Positions 44,654 through 51,866 of a stretch of DNA of 64,000 nt are shown one piece after another. This DNA comes from Paraburkholderia phenazinium (GTDB lineage: Bacteria; Pseudomonadota; Gammaproteobacteria; Burkholderiales; Burkholderiaceae): assembly GCF_900100735.1 (NCBI RefSeq), contig NZ_FNCJ01000007.1, positions 1 to 64,000 on the forward strand, given 5' to 3'. The notes under the pieces are model-generated. The model did not search any database and was not told the origin of the DNA. It saw only the letters and a program-made list of their open reading frames with translations. Made by a program: the position numbers and the translations under genes. Position 1 is the stretch's first letter. Every line of letters begins with the position of its first letter.

Positions 44654-44982
44654 CCGAGATTGAAGAACGATTGCTGCGAGATGCTTTCGACGCACTCAAC
44701 CCGATGAAGTCAGGCAGCAGCGATGAGGCGCAGAAAGCGCAGCAGGCCCGCGAAAGGATCGGCGAATACCTGAAATACCAGGAGCAGCGCAAGCCGGTTG
44801 CATACGTGGCCGCAGGCGTGGAAGATGGCATCTGGATTGTGCTCGCGCAGTATGCTGGCCGCAACGAGTCGGAAGTATATTCGAGAGTCTTGGCCCAGGC
44901 CATGAAAGAGGGCTATCGGGGAACTGGCGTGGATCGCATGCGTGAACTTGGATGGGAAATCAAGGGATTGTATTTGGACTGA
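44650..44982 (+). CDS. Hypothetical phage protein
   Basis: The 110-aa protein has a helical N-terminal half (IEERLLRDAFDALNPMKS, EAQKAQQARERIGEYLKYQE), then a beta-like VAYVAAGVEDGIWIVLAQYAG. There is no known motif. It starts within an ATGA overlap with the preceding 72-aa gene and is the last of the three plus-strand genes next to the tRNA. Confidence 0.55.
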   Translation: MTEIEERLLRDAFDALNPMKSGSSDEAQKAQQARERIGEYLKYQEQRKPVAYVAAGVEDGIWIVLAQYAGRNESEVYSRVLAQAMKEGYRGTGVDRMRELGWEIKGLYLD

Positions 44983-45084
44983 CGCGCAGCACAAGGCTGG
45001 CTAGAGAGGGGTGAGCCGACCCCGCAGGATCGGCTGGTAGCTTCTGGCGAAGCAAAAGCGGGGTGGGTGCTGCACTGTGGGCTA

Positions 45085-45672
45085 TCAAGACTGTGGCAAA
45101 TTTGCCGTGACGTTCGGCAAGAGGTGATCGGCAATGACGGGAATGATCCCCGCCGGTTTGCCGATGTGCGTCAGTCGACCGGGATGCATTCCGCCGAGAG
45201 GAAGGTTGGGCACAGGATCCGACCCGTTCCGCCAAAGGTGAAGAGGAACCTTTGACATCAGGTTTCGCAAGGTCAGGTCGAAACTCACGCGAGCTGGCTC
45301 GAAAGCGTACACGGCAATCGGCGGCTTACCAGCGAGCGTCAGGGCAGCAGCAGCGAGCAGGCTTAATGAACCGCCAAGGGAATGACCGGCCAGTGTCACT
45401 GGCTTGCTCCCCACTGCCGCTATCACCTGATCCGCAATAGCTTGCCAGGCAAAGTAAAAACCCTGATGGCAGTCACCCATACCCGGAACCGAAACCGGCA
45501 CTGCGTCGAGGTTGTGTATCCACGAGTCGAGGTCATCCGACCCACGGAACGCCACAACCAGACCGCCCGCAGTCTCTCGCACGATCGCCCGGGAAGCGCT
45601 ATCCGCAATGCCGATATCTGGCGGATCGTCGTAGGCTGCCTGGGCGAGCGCGGCGTAGTCCCGCGCATTCAT
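45085..45672 (-). CDS. Class 3 lipase-like serine hydrolase
   Basis: The 195-aa alpha/beta hydrolase has the nucleophile elbow LAGHSLGGSLSLLAAA (GxSxG, about 94-109), an upstream oxyanion-type VVAFRGSDDLDSW (about 39-51) and a C-terminal His (GGMHPGR or ADHLL region), the lipase_3 pattern. There is no signal peptide. Its start overlaps the upstream lipoprotein's stop by 4 nt. It is the last gene of a four-gene unit with a PLD-like protein. Possible roles are host membrane damage at lysis, exclusion, or an effector paired with the lipoprotein. A tail or envelope role is not excluded. Confidence 0.78.
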   Translation of the reverse strand: MNARDYAALAQAAYDDPPDIGIADSASRAIVRETAGGLVVAFRGSDDLDSWIHNLDAVPVSVPGMGDCHQGFYFAWQAIADQVIAAVGSKPVTLAGHSLGGSLSLLAAAALTLAGKPPIAVYAFEPARVSFDLTLRNLMSKVPLHLWRNGSDPVPNLPLGGMHPGRLTHIGKPAGIIPVIADHLLPNVTANLPQS

Positions 45673-46127
45673 TGCGAGGCTGCAACCGGTGCCGAAGCGG
45701 CAGGAGCAGCAGCGGCAGTCGGCGTGCCATACGCCGCATAAGCCGCGGCAACCGCCAGATTGGCAATTGTCAACAGATTGCCAAGCTTCGTTTGATCGGC
45801 GGCACTCAGGCCCGCAGTAGCCAACCCCTTGACCGCAGCAGGAAGCACGGTCTGTGAGATGGTTTGCAGCGACGTGACGTTGATGGCCGCGTTATTTGCA
45901 CACAGCCCAGCTACGGCGGACATGCCTAGCGCGACGTCGGGATTTGTCACAGTCGGATAGAGCGCTGTCACGTCCGCAGCAATGGGGTTGTACACATCAC
46001 ACACCTTCGTGATCTGTGCATTGACCTGCTGGGCGACAGTGAGAACCTGGGCTTGCTGGGGTGCTGAGCAGCCAGCGAAGGCGAACGCGACTGCGCCCGC
46101 CAGAACAACGGCGATAGTGCGGAACAT
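45669..46127 (-). CDS. Phage lipoprotein of unknown function
   Basis: The 152-aa protein has a lipoprotein signal (VVLAGAVAFAFAGCSAPQQ, lipid-anchored Cys20) and a mature part rich in Ala, Thr and Val with two further cysteines. The end is Ala/Pro-rich low-complexity (AAAAPAASAPVAAS). No conserved domain was recognised. In this place in a prophage it could be a lysis lipoprotein (outer-membrane spanin-like) or an immunity lipoprotein for the adjacent lipase. It overlaps the lipase gene by 4 nt. Confidence 0.6.
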   Translation of the reverse strand: MFRTIAVVLAGAVAFAFAGCSAPQQAQVLTVAQQVNAQITKVCDVYNPIAADVTALYPTVTNPDVALGMSAVAGLCANNAAINVTSLQTISQTVLPAAVKGLATAGLSAADQTKLGNLLTIANLAVAAAYAAYGTPTAAAAPAASAPVAASQ

Positions 46128-46165
46128 GGAATTTCCTTCAGAAGATGCCGCGGAGCGGCCGGGGA

Positions 46166-46372
46166 TTACTGCGCGGGAGTAGCCGGCGTGGCGCCGAACT
46201 TCTTCTCGATGTACGGCTTAGCCAGATGGCCAGCCCACACGAATGCGCCGGTGAGGATCGGTAACACCTCGGCTGGTACCGGATGGCCTGCAGAGGTGAA
46301 CAGCCATTGGATGAGGGCTGCAACCGAGCCCGATGCGACGCCAATGCCGCCGCTGACGAGTGCGTTGTTCAT
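46166..46372 (-). CDS. Small membrane protein, holin-like
   Basis: The 68-aa protein has two hydrophobic helices (about 9-27 GIGVASGSVAALIQWLFTS and 35-52 VLPILTGAFVWAGHL) separated by a short turn, and a charged C-terminus (KPYIEKKFGATPAT). Size and topology fit a class II holin, but there is no specific family match. Its start overlaps the PLD-like gene's stop by 4 nt, so it is co-translated with it. Confidence 0.55.
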   Translation of the reverse strand: MNNALVSGGIGVASGSVAALIQWLFTSAGHPVPAEVLPILTGAFVWAGHLAKPYIEKKFGATPATPAQ

Positions 46373-47013
46373 GCTTTAGTCCTTGCGCGCTTGCGCTTCG
46401 ATGCGACGCCGTGTTGCGCCGCCATGTGTTCGGCCAGCAATTCGGCCTGGAACCGAGCCACAGCATCGGGATCGGTGAAAACGGATTGAGTGTTGTTTTG
46501 CGCGCGGTACCCGACGCCGCCGGCCGCGCCCTTCACGACGAAAGTGCCCTCGCCTGATGCACTCCAGTTCGTCGAGCCTTCGGCGCCGACCTTGCCATCA
46601 GCGACAAAGCCCTTCGTGTGGCTGATCTGGTGTGTGGCCGACTGGCCAAGAACGAAGTGCGTCGAGAAGCCCACCGGATCCTTTGCGGCATCCGACTCGA
46701 GCAGCCGTTTTTCGTGCACGCCCCCGGCTTGCGACTTGTCGAGCGTGATCACGCATGTGATCGACCGATCGTGGACGATCTTCATGAGGACGTCGTTGAG
46801 CTCCTCATCGTCGAACCCGAACATGTTCAGGTAGAGCGAGACGGTCACGCGCGACAGCACGTGCTTGAGGATGTTATGCACGTCGTCGCGCCCCACGTAG
46901 AACATGTGGAAGTCTTTCGACGCGTTGGGTGAATAGCTGCCCTCCTTCGTGTATTCAGCGAGATCCGTGAGATCGAAGGTGTGCAGCGTTTTAGGAAAGA
47001 TTTTTGTGGTCAT
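46369..47013 (-). CDS. Phospholipase D-like domain protein
   Basis: The 214-aa protein has one PLD catalytic motif: HTKGFVAD (HxKxxxxD, residues 132-139) followed by GSTNWS (146-151). A single motif implies an active dimer, as in the Nuc/BfiI subfamily. The N-terminal region (DFHMFYVGRDDVHNILKHVL, LDKSQAGGVHEKRLL) also fits PLD nuclease/lipase folds. It could cut phospholipid or DNA. No signal peptide is visible. It opens a four-gene unit (PLD, small membrane protein, lipoprotein, lipase), just after a terminator that ends the tail-gene transcript. Confidence 0.8.
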   Translation of the reverse strand: MTTKIFPKTLHTFDLTDLAEYTKEGSYSPNASKDFHMFYVGRDDVHNILKHVLSRVTVSLYLNMFGFDDEELNDVLMKIVHDRSITCVITLDKSQAGGVHEKRLLESDAAKDPVGFSTHFVLGQSATHQISHTKGFVADGKVGAEGSTNWSASGEGTFVVKGAAGGVGYRAQNNTQSVFTDPDAVARFQAELLAEHMAAQHGVASKRKRARTKA

Positions 47014-47024
47014 GGCCGTAAACG

Positions 47025-47045
47025 AAAAAACCGCCCGAAGGCGGC
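47025..47045 (-). terminator. Phage hairpin terminator before the PLD unit
   Basis: On the minus strand the stem CCGCC / GGCGG with loop TTCG is followed by TTTTTTCG. It lies between the 94-aa tail-region gene and the PLD-like gene. Confidence 0.8.
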
Positions 47046-47067
47046 TTGTGATTGGAGAGGATGAGGA

Positions 47068-47352
47068 TCAGTCGGGGCTGCGCGTATTGACCGCCTCGAT
47101 CCATGCCTCTACTTCGGCAGGAATCGGCTGCAGCGTCGGCGGTGTTTGCCCGGTCAACTCGAACGATCCGTCCGTGACTTTGCCGACGACCCACACGCCC
47201 GGCTGCACAACATTGGCGTTACCAGAACTGCGAAAGTCGGCCCAGCAGTTGTTGTAGTTGTCCGTGGCGACGATGACTGCGTTATCGCCAGAGCTATAGG
47301 ACAGTTGCGCCCCGCCATTGAGGATTTGAATCGCGCTTCCGATAAGAGACAT
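47068..47352 (-). CDS. Hypothetical phage tail-region protein
   Basis: This 94-aa protein is beta-rich and starts MSLIGSAIQILNGGAQLSYS, with a Trp/Asn-rich middle (YNNCWADFRSSGN). Family unknown. It lies 9 bp after the SGNH-esterase tail protein's stop and ends at the terminator, so it is co-transcribed with the tail genes. A receptor-binding accessory or capping role is possible but unproven. Confidence 0.5.
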   Translation of the reverse strand: MSLIGSAIQILNGGAQLSYSSGDNAVIVATDNYNNCWADFRSSGNANVVQPGVWVVGKVTDGSFELTGQTPPTLQPIPAEVEAWIEAVNTRSPD

Positions 47353-47361
47353 GAGCGGTCC

Positions 47362-48801
47362 TTAGAGAATGGAGGCAATCAAAGGCGCTTTTCGTCCAGC
47401 AAGATATTCATTGCCGGCATCGCCGTTCGGATGTGTGTTGTCGCTCGCGCTCGTATAGCGCCCGTGATTTGCTGAAGTGACGAAATTCAGCACGTCGACA
47501 AACGGAAAGTTGAACTGCGCGGCAACCGCCATCACCGCTGTGCGCACAAGGCTAAGATTGGTCGTCGTCCCGAGTGGCGTGGCGGGGCCCATGACCCAGA
47601 TTCTGGTTGTCGGCCACGCTGCCTGGATGGCCTGGACGCAGGCGACCATGGTTGAGGAGAGCGTCGTCATACTGCTACCTGCGTCGTTGTAGCCCAGATC
47701 AAGCTGAACGTATTGCGGGACGATCGGAACAGCAGTTCCCTGCGGCGTTGACACCTGCAAGGTCGACAGGATGCTTTGCACGCGAGTCAGTGCAGCATTG
47801 CTGCCGGTCGTGTTCCAGCCGGAGCCGCCAATGCCGTTGGCTAGCACCTCGAGACCGAGTGCGGCATAAGCAATGCAACAGTTAGCGGCAGCCGGGCTGC
47901 TTGCATCCGTGCCGTAGGTGTAGCTGTCGCCAAAGATCAGGGCTAACGGTTTGCGAGGCTCGCCGGGATACCAGACCGATCCAGTAGAGTTTGTGTAAAT
48001 GCCACCGAATGCCGTGTTGACGCCCACCAGTTTGTACGAACGGGGTTGAAAAACGCCAGCCCAGTCCACCGTCAGCAGATACGGCGCGCCGCTCGCATCA
48101 GTCGAGAAACCTGCCGAACTGATCCGCTGCCATTGCCCATTGACGCGGATGAACAACATGTACAGAGAGTTGTTACCGGTGAGCTTGATATCGAAGTGCG
48201 CCTCGTCCGACTCCCATTCAACGAGAGTCGCGACACCGTTATTTGCGACACTGCCGAGATATCCGCTCGTGACATCACCAATGGAATAACCCGTATAGCG
48301 ATACGTGCCGTTGCTCACCGCACGCTGCCAGTACACGGCGTTCGCGCAAGTCGACATCACACCAGCGTTAAAGCCAAGCGTGAAGGTGGCGCCCGTACCA
48401 ACGCCAGTCGTGGAACTCTGCGCAACAGGATTCGTAGGATTCGCTTGATAGACGCCCGGGGTAATGACGAATGCGCTCGTAATGGAGCCGCCCGCGCCAA
48501 TCCCTGACACCTCAACGACGCCAGCCGTCGTGTACGTTCCGGCTGCCAGCGTGATCATGTCACCGACGACATACCCCGTCCCCGCCGCAGATACGCCAAC
48601 GGTAGAGATGCCGCTTCCCTTGTTGAGACTTGTCGTGGGCGGTGCGGCCATGATCGGCATGACGTTCGCGAGCGCCACCTCCATCGGCCAGTTGCGCCGA
48701 CGCGACGTGTCCGAAAGCCAGTTCGACAATGGGCGAGATACGGTATTGCCTGAATCCGCAACGGGACTGGAACTGCCGAACGGAGGAAGTGACGATCCCA
48801 T
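47362..48801 (-). CDS. Tail-associated SGNH/GDSL esterase
   Basis: The 479-aa protein has a modular N-terminal part (about 1-270) of beta-rich repeats (GAGGSITSAFVITPGVYQ) typical of tail proteins, then an SGNH hydrolase domain. That domain carries IFGDSYTYG (block I, Ser nucleophile), GIGGSGWN (block II), GYNDAG (block III, GxND) and DNTHPNGDAG (block V, DxxH). Such esterases on tails deacetylate surface polysaccharide. It lies 1 bp after the preceding 323-aa tail gene and is probably a tailspike-like receptor-processing enzyme. Confidence 0.8.
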   Translation of the reverse strand: MGSSLPPFGSSSPVADSGNTVSRPLSNWLSDTSRRRNWPMEVALANVMPIMAAPPTTSLNKGSGISTVGVSAAGTGYVVGDMITLAAGTYTTAGVVEVSGIGAGGSITSAFVITPGVYQANPTNPVAQSSTTGVGTGATFTLGFNAGVMSTCANAVYWQRAVSNGTYRYTGYSIGDVTSGYLGSVANNGVATLVEWESDEAHFDIKLTGNNSLYMLFIRVNGQWQRISSAGFSTDASGAPYLLTVDWAGVFQPRSYKLVGVNTAFGGIYTNSTGSVWYPGEPRKPLALIFGDSYTYGTDASSPAAANCCIAYAALGLEVLANGIGGSGWNTTGSNAALTRVQSILSTLQVSTPQGTAVPIVPQYVQLDLGYNDAGSSMTTLSSTMVACVQAIQAAWPTTRIWVMGPATPLGTTTNLSLVRTAVMAVAAQFNFPFVDVLNFVTSANHGRYTSASDNTHPNGDAGNEYLAGRKAPLIASIL

Positions 48802-48802
48802 A

Positions 48803-49774
48803 TCAGTCCACCATCACAGAAACGATTGCGGTTGAAGACGGTGCGTAGATTTGCAGCCGCCCTTTGAATGTCTGCGATGACCATGCGCCGCCCTGAGCGC
48901 CGGCAGCCGATCCACCTCCGAGCGCAAACACGCTGGCATTGGCCGGTGCCGCACCGCTCGCGGCAGTACCGTCATCGCGCACCACGGCGATCTGGGCGCC
49001 GCTCGTGTTTTCGATATCGACGTTGTTGCGGGATGGGGATGCGGGAACGGTTGCGATCAGGACGTAACTGGCGTATGGGCCTGCGGCGGCAAAAGGCTGG
49101 CCGACGACGGGCAGCGCTGGTTGATTGGCCGAATGATCCTGACCCACCGACCCCGCAGATACGACCGTCGCATTCAGATCCGCCGCATTGCCATTCTTTA
49201 CGCCGACGTGCTTGATCGCTGCGGTGCCGTTGAACGTAACGCTGAATGTGCCAGAGCTGAGCGCGCTCAGGCAGACGCGGAATTGCTTGAACGCCCCCGG
49301 GTTGGCTTCGAAGTCACCAATCGTGGTAGTGCTGGTAACGCCCTGCGCACCCACACTGATCGGGTAGACCTTCGGGTTGTCCCACGTGACGCCATCCACC
49401 GATCCCTGAAACAGGATCGTGCCGACACCGCTACCAGCGATCTTGATACCCAATCCACCGATGGAATCGGTATTGATCGTCACCGTGCTGCCTGCGGTAT
49501 TGCCTGTGGGGTCCGCGACGGTCAGGTTGCCTGTGACCTGGACGTTCTTCGTGAAGACCGAAAGGATGCCTGCCAGAGCAGATGAAATTGCGGTAAGGAG
49601 CGTATTTCCCGCAGTCTGATTGGCCGCCGTGGAACCCGCCGCCGTGCTTGCCTCAATCGCATCGAGCGCAGCCACTGCTGCATCATCGCTCGCAAGCGTG
49701 ACCGATACACTCCCAGCACTTGCTGCACGGCCGAGCTTTGCTGGCAGATTGATAACGTACGAAAGAAAGGACAT
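48803..49774 (-). CDS. Putative phage tail protein, beta-rich
   Basis: The 323-aa protein has a helical N-terminus (AAVAALDAIEASTAAGSTAA), a central beta-sandwich-like part (GTILFQGSVDGVTWDNPKVY) and a beta-rich C-terminus. Serine, threonine and glycine are abundant. I recognise no enzyme motif. It lies directly before the SGNH esterase gene and after a collagen-like protein, so a tail fibre or adhesin role is likely by context. Confidence 0.5.
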   Translation of the reverse strand: MSFLSYVINLPAKLGRAASAGSVSVTLASDDAAVAALDAIEASTAAGSTAANQTAGNTLLTAISSALAGILSVFTKNVQVTGNLTVADPTGNTAGSTVTINTDSIGGLGIKIAGSGVGTILFQGSVDGVTWDNPKVYPISVGAQGVTSTTTIGDFEANPGAFKQFRVCLSALSSGTFSVTFNGTAAIKHVGVKNGNAADLNATVVSAGSVGQDHSANQPALPVVGQPFAAAGPYASYVLIATVPASPSRNNVDIENTSGAQIAVVRDDGTAASGAAPANASVFALGGGSAAGAQGGAWSSQTFKGRLQIYAPSSTAIVSVMVD

Positions 49775-49783
49775 TCGCGCCTC

Positions 49784-50269
49784 TTAGGTATAGGAGATGC
49801 CGGTCGGTGCGCCGGAGCTATAGGAAACGGTGCCGACCGAGCCGCCGCCGGTGATGGTGTTTAGCGTGCCGTCCGTGTTGTAGGCGAGTTCGTACGCAAT
49901 GCCGTCTTCGGTATAGCCAGTCAGTTGGCCTGCGCCGTTGTAGGTCAGTCCCGAGACTGCGCCGGGGGTCCACGCGCCATCACCGCGGAGGAATGCGCCC
50001 TGACGATCTGCTGCGGGAGCGGGGACCGAGCCAGCCGTGCCAGCGACGGTGCCGGTTGAGCCAACCATTGCGGGGGCCTCTACAACTAGCATCCACTGGA
50101 GCGGTGCCGTACCCGGAGTGACGCCCTGAACGGACTGAAGCGCGGCCCAGCAAGCGCCCTCATAATTGACGGCCTGCCCTTGCGTGTAGGTCGTATTCGG
50201 GTTGTATGTACCCTGCAACGAGAGTCCAGGCGCACCCTGTGGCCCGGGAATGCCAACAACAATTGTCAT
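49784..50269 (-). CDS. Collagen-like phage tail protein
   Basis: The 161-aa protein begins TIVVGIPGPQGAPG, a short collagen-like Gly-x-y run found at the N-terminus of tail-fibre subunits. It continues with a carbohydrate-binding-like segment (YTQGQAVNYEGACWAALQSVQG) and a Tyr/Gly-rich C-terminus resembling YD-type repeats. It is likely a fibre or host-recognition component; this is inferred from composition and position. Confidence 0.5.
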   Translation of the reverse strand: MTIVVGIPGPQGAPGLSLQGTYNPNTTYTQGQAVNYEGACWAALQSVQGVTPGTAPLQWMLVVEAPAMVGSTGTVAGTAGSVPAPAADRQGAFLRGDGAWTPGAVSGLTYNGAGQLTGYTEDGIAYELAYNTDGTLNTITGGGSVGTVSYSSGAPTGISYT

Positions 50270-50276
50270 GTTTGCC

Positions 50277-50687
50277 TCAAACGTCCAGGTTGAGATAAAG
50301 CTTGCCGCTGAACTCGCGCACGACTGCGCCGGCGGCGTTCGTTACTTTCATTGTGTAAAACCCCATCTGGAACGCAGTGCCGCCGGTCTGGAGTGGGGCG
50401 GGCAGTCCTGTTGGCGTGAAAGTCGACGTCATCGAGGCGGGTACATTCCACGCAATTGAGCCGGCCGCAACGTTGATGACGAGCGTTCCTGCGGCAGTCG
50501 AAAGCTGAAAGATGTTGACCGGCGAGCCGAGGCAGGCCGCAGCCGTCATGACTGCGGAACAGCCAGAGAGATTGACGGCGTTCGCGGGATTCGTCGGGGT
50601 CGTAGGGTTGACTGGGTCGTTCTGGATGAAAGCGACGTAGCTCCAGTCGGCTCCCTGATTCACCAGGAAATCGATTGTTTCGTTCAT
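50277..50687 (-). CDS. Hypothetical phage tail-region protein
   Basis: The 136-aa protein begins MNETIDFLVNQGADWSYVA and has an Asn/Pro/Thr-rich segment (NDPVNPTTPTNPANAVN) and a beta-rich C-terminus. It is related by context to tail/baseplate accessory proteins of myoviruses; no family was recognised. I used the Met at 50687; an alternative Met ten residues earlier lies in the hairpin region. A weak hairpin precedes it. Confidence 0.5.
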   Translation of the reverse strand: MNETIDFLVNQGADWSYVAFIQNDPVNPTTPTNPANAVNLSGCSAVMTAAACLGSPVNIFQLSTAAGTLVINVAAGSIAWNVPASMTSTFTPTGLPAPLQTGGTAFQMGFYTMKVTNAAGAVVREFSGKLYLNLDV

Positions 50688-50699
50688 GCTGGCCCAGAA

Positions 50700-50723
50700 A
50701 GCAAAATAGCCGCTCAAGGCGGC
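50700..50723 (-). terminator. Weak hairpin between endolysin and the next tail gene
   Basis: The stem GCCGC / GCGGC is followed on the minus strand by TATTTTGC. The U-run is interrupted. Confidence 0.5.
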
Positions 50724-50779
50724 GCGTTATACCTTGCGATTGGATCGCAGGGGATAATTTGAGGTGAGGGGATTCGGGA

Positions 50780-51223
50780 TCAGACTGGCGTATTGAACAG
50801 CGCCTGTTCTGCTGCGCGTCGAGCGACGAGGCCGGGTAAGACGTGGCCGGCCGCCAGATTCCATCGCGCGAACTGTTGAGCGGCGCCAGCGAAGTCGCCA
50901 GCATTCAGAAGACGTAGCAGCGTGGACGACCGGAAGTTGCCCGCGCCCACGTTGTAGACAAAATCACACAAGCTATCGAACTGGTTCTGATTCACCACGA
51001 CATGGACGAGGCCATTCACAGCTTGGCCGGCGCGATTGAGGCCTTCTTCAAGCCGCGAATCGGCCTGCGCCTGCGTCCAGACTGTGCCCTGGGTAATGTC
51101 CGGCCCAGTCGATCCCCAGCCACACGTCCAAGGCTCCGCACCAGTACCCGGATCCGGATAGGCAGTCAGCCGGCACGATTCGAATTTCTTCGTGAGTGCG
51201 ATTCCGTTGGGGGAGACTTGCAT
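50780..51223 (-). CDS. Endolysin, GH24 lysozyme (T4-type)
   Basis: The 147-aa muramidase begins MQVSPNGIALTKKFESCRLT. The catalytic Glu15 is in KKFESCRL and Asp24 in AYPDPGTG, spaced eight residues apart as in GH24. Also typical are WTCGWGSTG and a C-terminal region with FDSLCDFVYNVGAGNFRSSTLL. There is no signal-anchor, so it would need a holin, probably the upstream 69-aa protein, to reach the periplasm. It follows that gene by 7 bp. Confidence 0.92.
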   Translation of the reverse strand: MQVSPNGIALTKKFESCRLTAYPDPGTGAEPWTCGWGSTGPDITQGTVWTQAQADSRLEEGLNRAGQAVNGLVHVVVNQNQFDSLCDFVYNVGAGNFRSSTLLRLLNAGDFAGAAQQFARWNLAAGHVLPGLVARRAAEQALFNTPV

Positions 51224-51230
51224 GGTTACC

Positions 51231-51440
51231 TCACTTCAATAACGCCTCAAACGCCTTGAAAGCACCCGCCGGCCCAAACAGCAGGACGAGCAGCAGGAAA
51301 TAAATGATGTATTCGATGCGCTGCATTCGCTTCTCGCCGCGCGTGAACTTGTCGATGATTCCCTGGTACCGTTCCGCGCAAACCGCCTCGTGGACGGCAA
51401 TGCGCTGTTCGTTCTCTGCAATCATTTCTTTGGTGTCCAT
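51231..51440 (-). CDS. Holin-like membrane protein (XhlA-type)
   Basis: The 69-aa protein has a charged coiled-coil N-terminus (MDTKEMIAENEQRIAVHEAV) and one C-terminal TM segment (IEYIIYFLLLVLLFGPAGAF, about 42-61). The layout matches haemolysin XhlA/class III-like holins. It lies 7 bp before the endolysin gene, the usual holin-lysin order on this strand. A terminator hairpin lies just upstream. Confidence 0.75.
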   Translation of the reverse strand: MDTKEMIAENEQRIAVHEAVCAERYQGIIDKFTRGEKRMQRIEYIIYFLLLVLLFGPAGAFKAFEALLK

Positions 51441-51453
51441 GAGGCCCCGGGTA

Positions 51454-51481
51454 GAAAATAAAAAGCCGCTCGGGGCGGCTT
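51454..51481 (-). terminator. Phage hairpin terminator upstream of the holin
   Basis: On the minus strand the stem AAGCCGC / GCGGCTT with loop CCCGA runs into TTTTATTTT. It lies between the RHH gene and the holin. Confidence 0.85.
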
Positions 51482-51497
51482 GTATGTGGTATGGACG

Positions 51498-51523
51498 TAA
51501 AAAAACCGGCTCGGGGCCGGTTT
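51498..51523 (-). terminator. Phage hairpin terminator after the RHH gene
   Basis: On the minus strand the stem AACCGGC / GCCGGTT with loop CCCGA is followed by TTTTTTACG. It starts 3 bp after the RHH stop. Confidence 0.85.
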
Positions 51524-51525
51524 CG

Positions 51526-51696
51526 TTATTTGTCTGGCGGTGGCTTCGCGCGCTGTATCAGTTGGCGTAGCCAGTCAAGGCCGTATGCGTCGATCTTCGC
51601 CCATAACTCAGGTGACAGCCGAATCGATCGCTGCACCTGCTTCTGTTCGTCCGGTAGACGCGGTCGTCCGCCGGGGTGTTTGGGTTTCGTTTCCAT
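51526..51696 (-). CDS. Ribbon-helix-helix DNA-binding protein
   Basis: This 56-aa protein has a basic N-terminus (METKPKHPGGRPRLPDEQ) and the Arc/MetJ-like pattern VQRSIRLSPELWAKIDAYGL, a beta strand followed by two helices. Small phage RHH proteins bind operators as dimers. I used the Met at 51696 because the upstream residues are non-polar and unrelated. It is divergent from the outer membrane protein gene, with candidate operator repeats in the gap, and is followed by two terminators. Confidence 0.7.
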   Translation of the reverse strand: METKPKHPGGRPRLPDEQKQVQRSIRLSPELWAKIDAYGLDWLRQLIQRAKPPPDK

Positions 51697-51866
51697 TCCC
51701 GGATTGTACACGAGAAAAAGAATCACAAAAACTCCTTGTCTTTAGGAGGTTTGTGAATCACAATAACTGCATCGAAAAACGTTTTATGAATAGGAGCGCC
51801 CCGCACGGCGGCAACCGGCGAGGCGCTGATGACCCGAAACCAAACTCTGACGTAAGGAAACGAATC
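51697..51866. promoter_or_regulatory. Divergent promoter region with direct repeats
   Basis: The region between the RHH gene and the outer membrane protein gene holds two near-identical direct repeats, GAATCACAAAAAC (51720-51732) and GAATCACAATAAC (51755-51767). An inverted CTCCT/AGGAG (51732-51748) lies between them. This is a plausible RHH-protein operator, inferred from position and repetition only. Confidence 0.45.
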
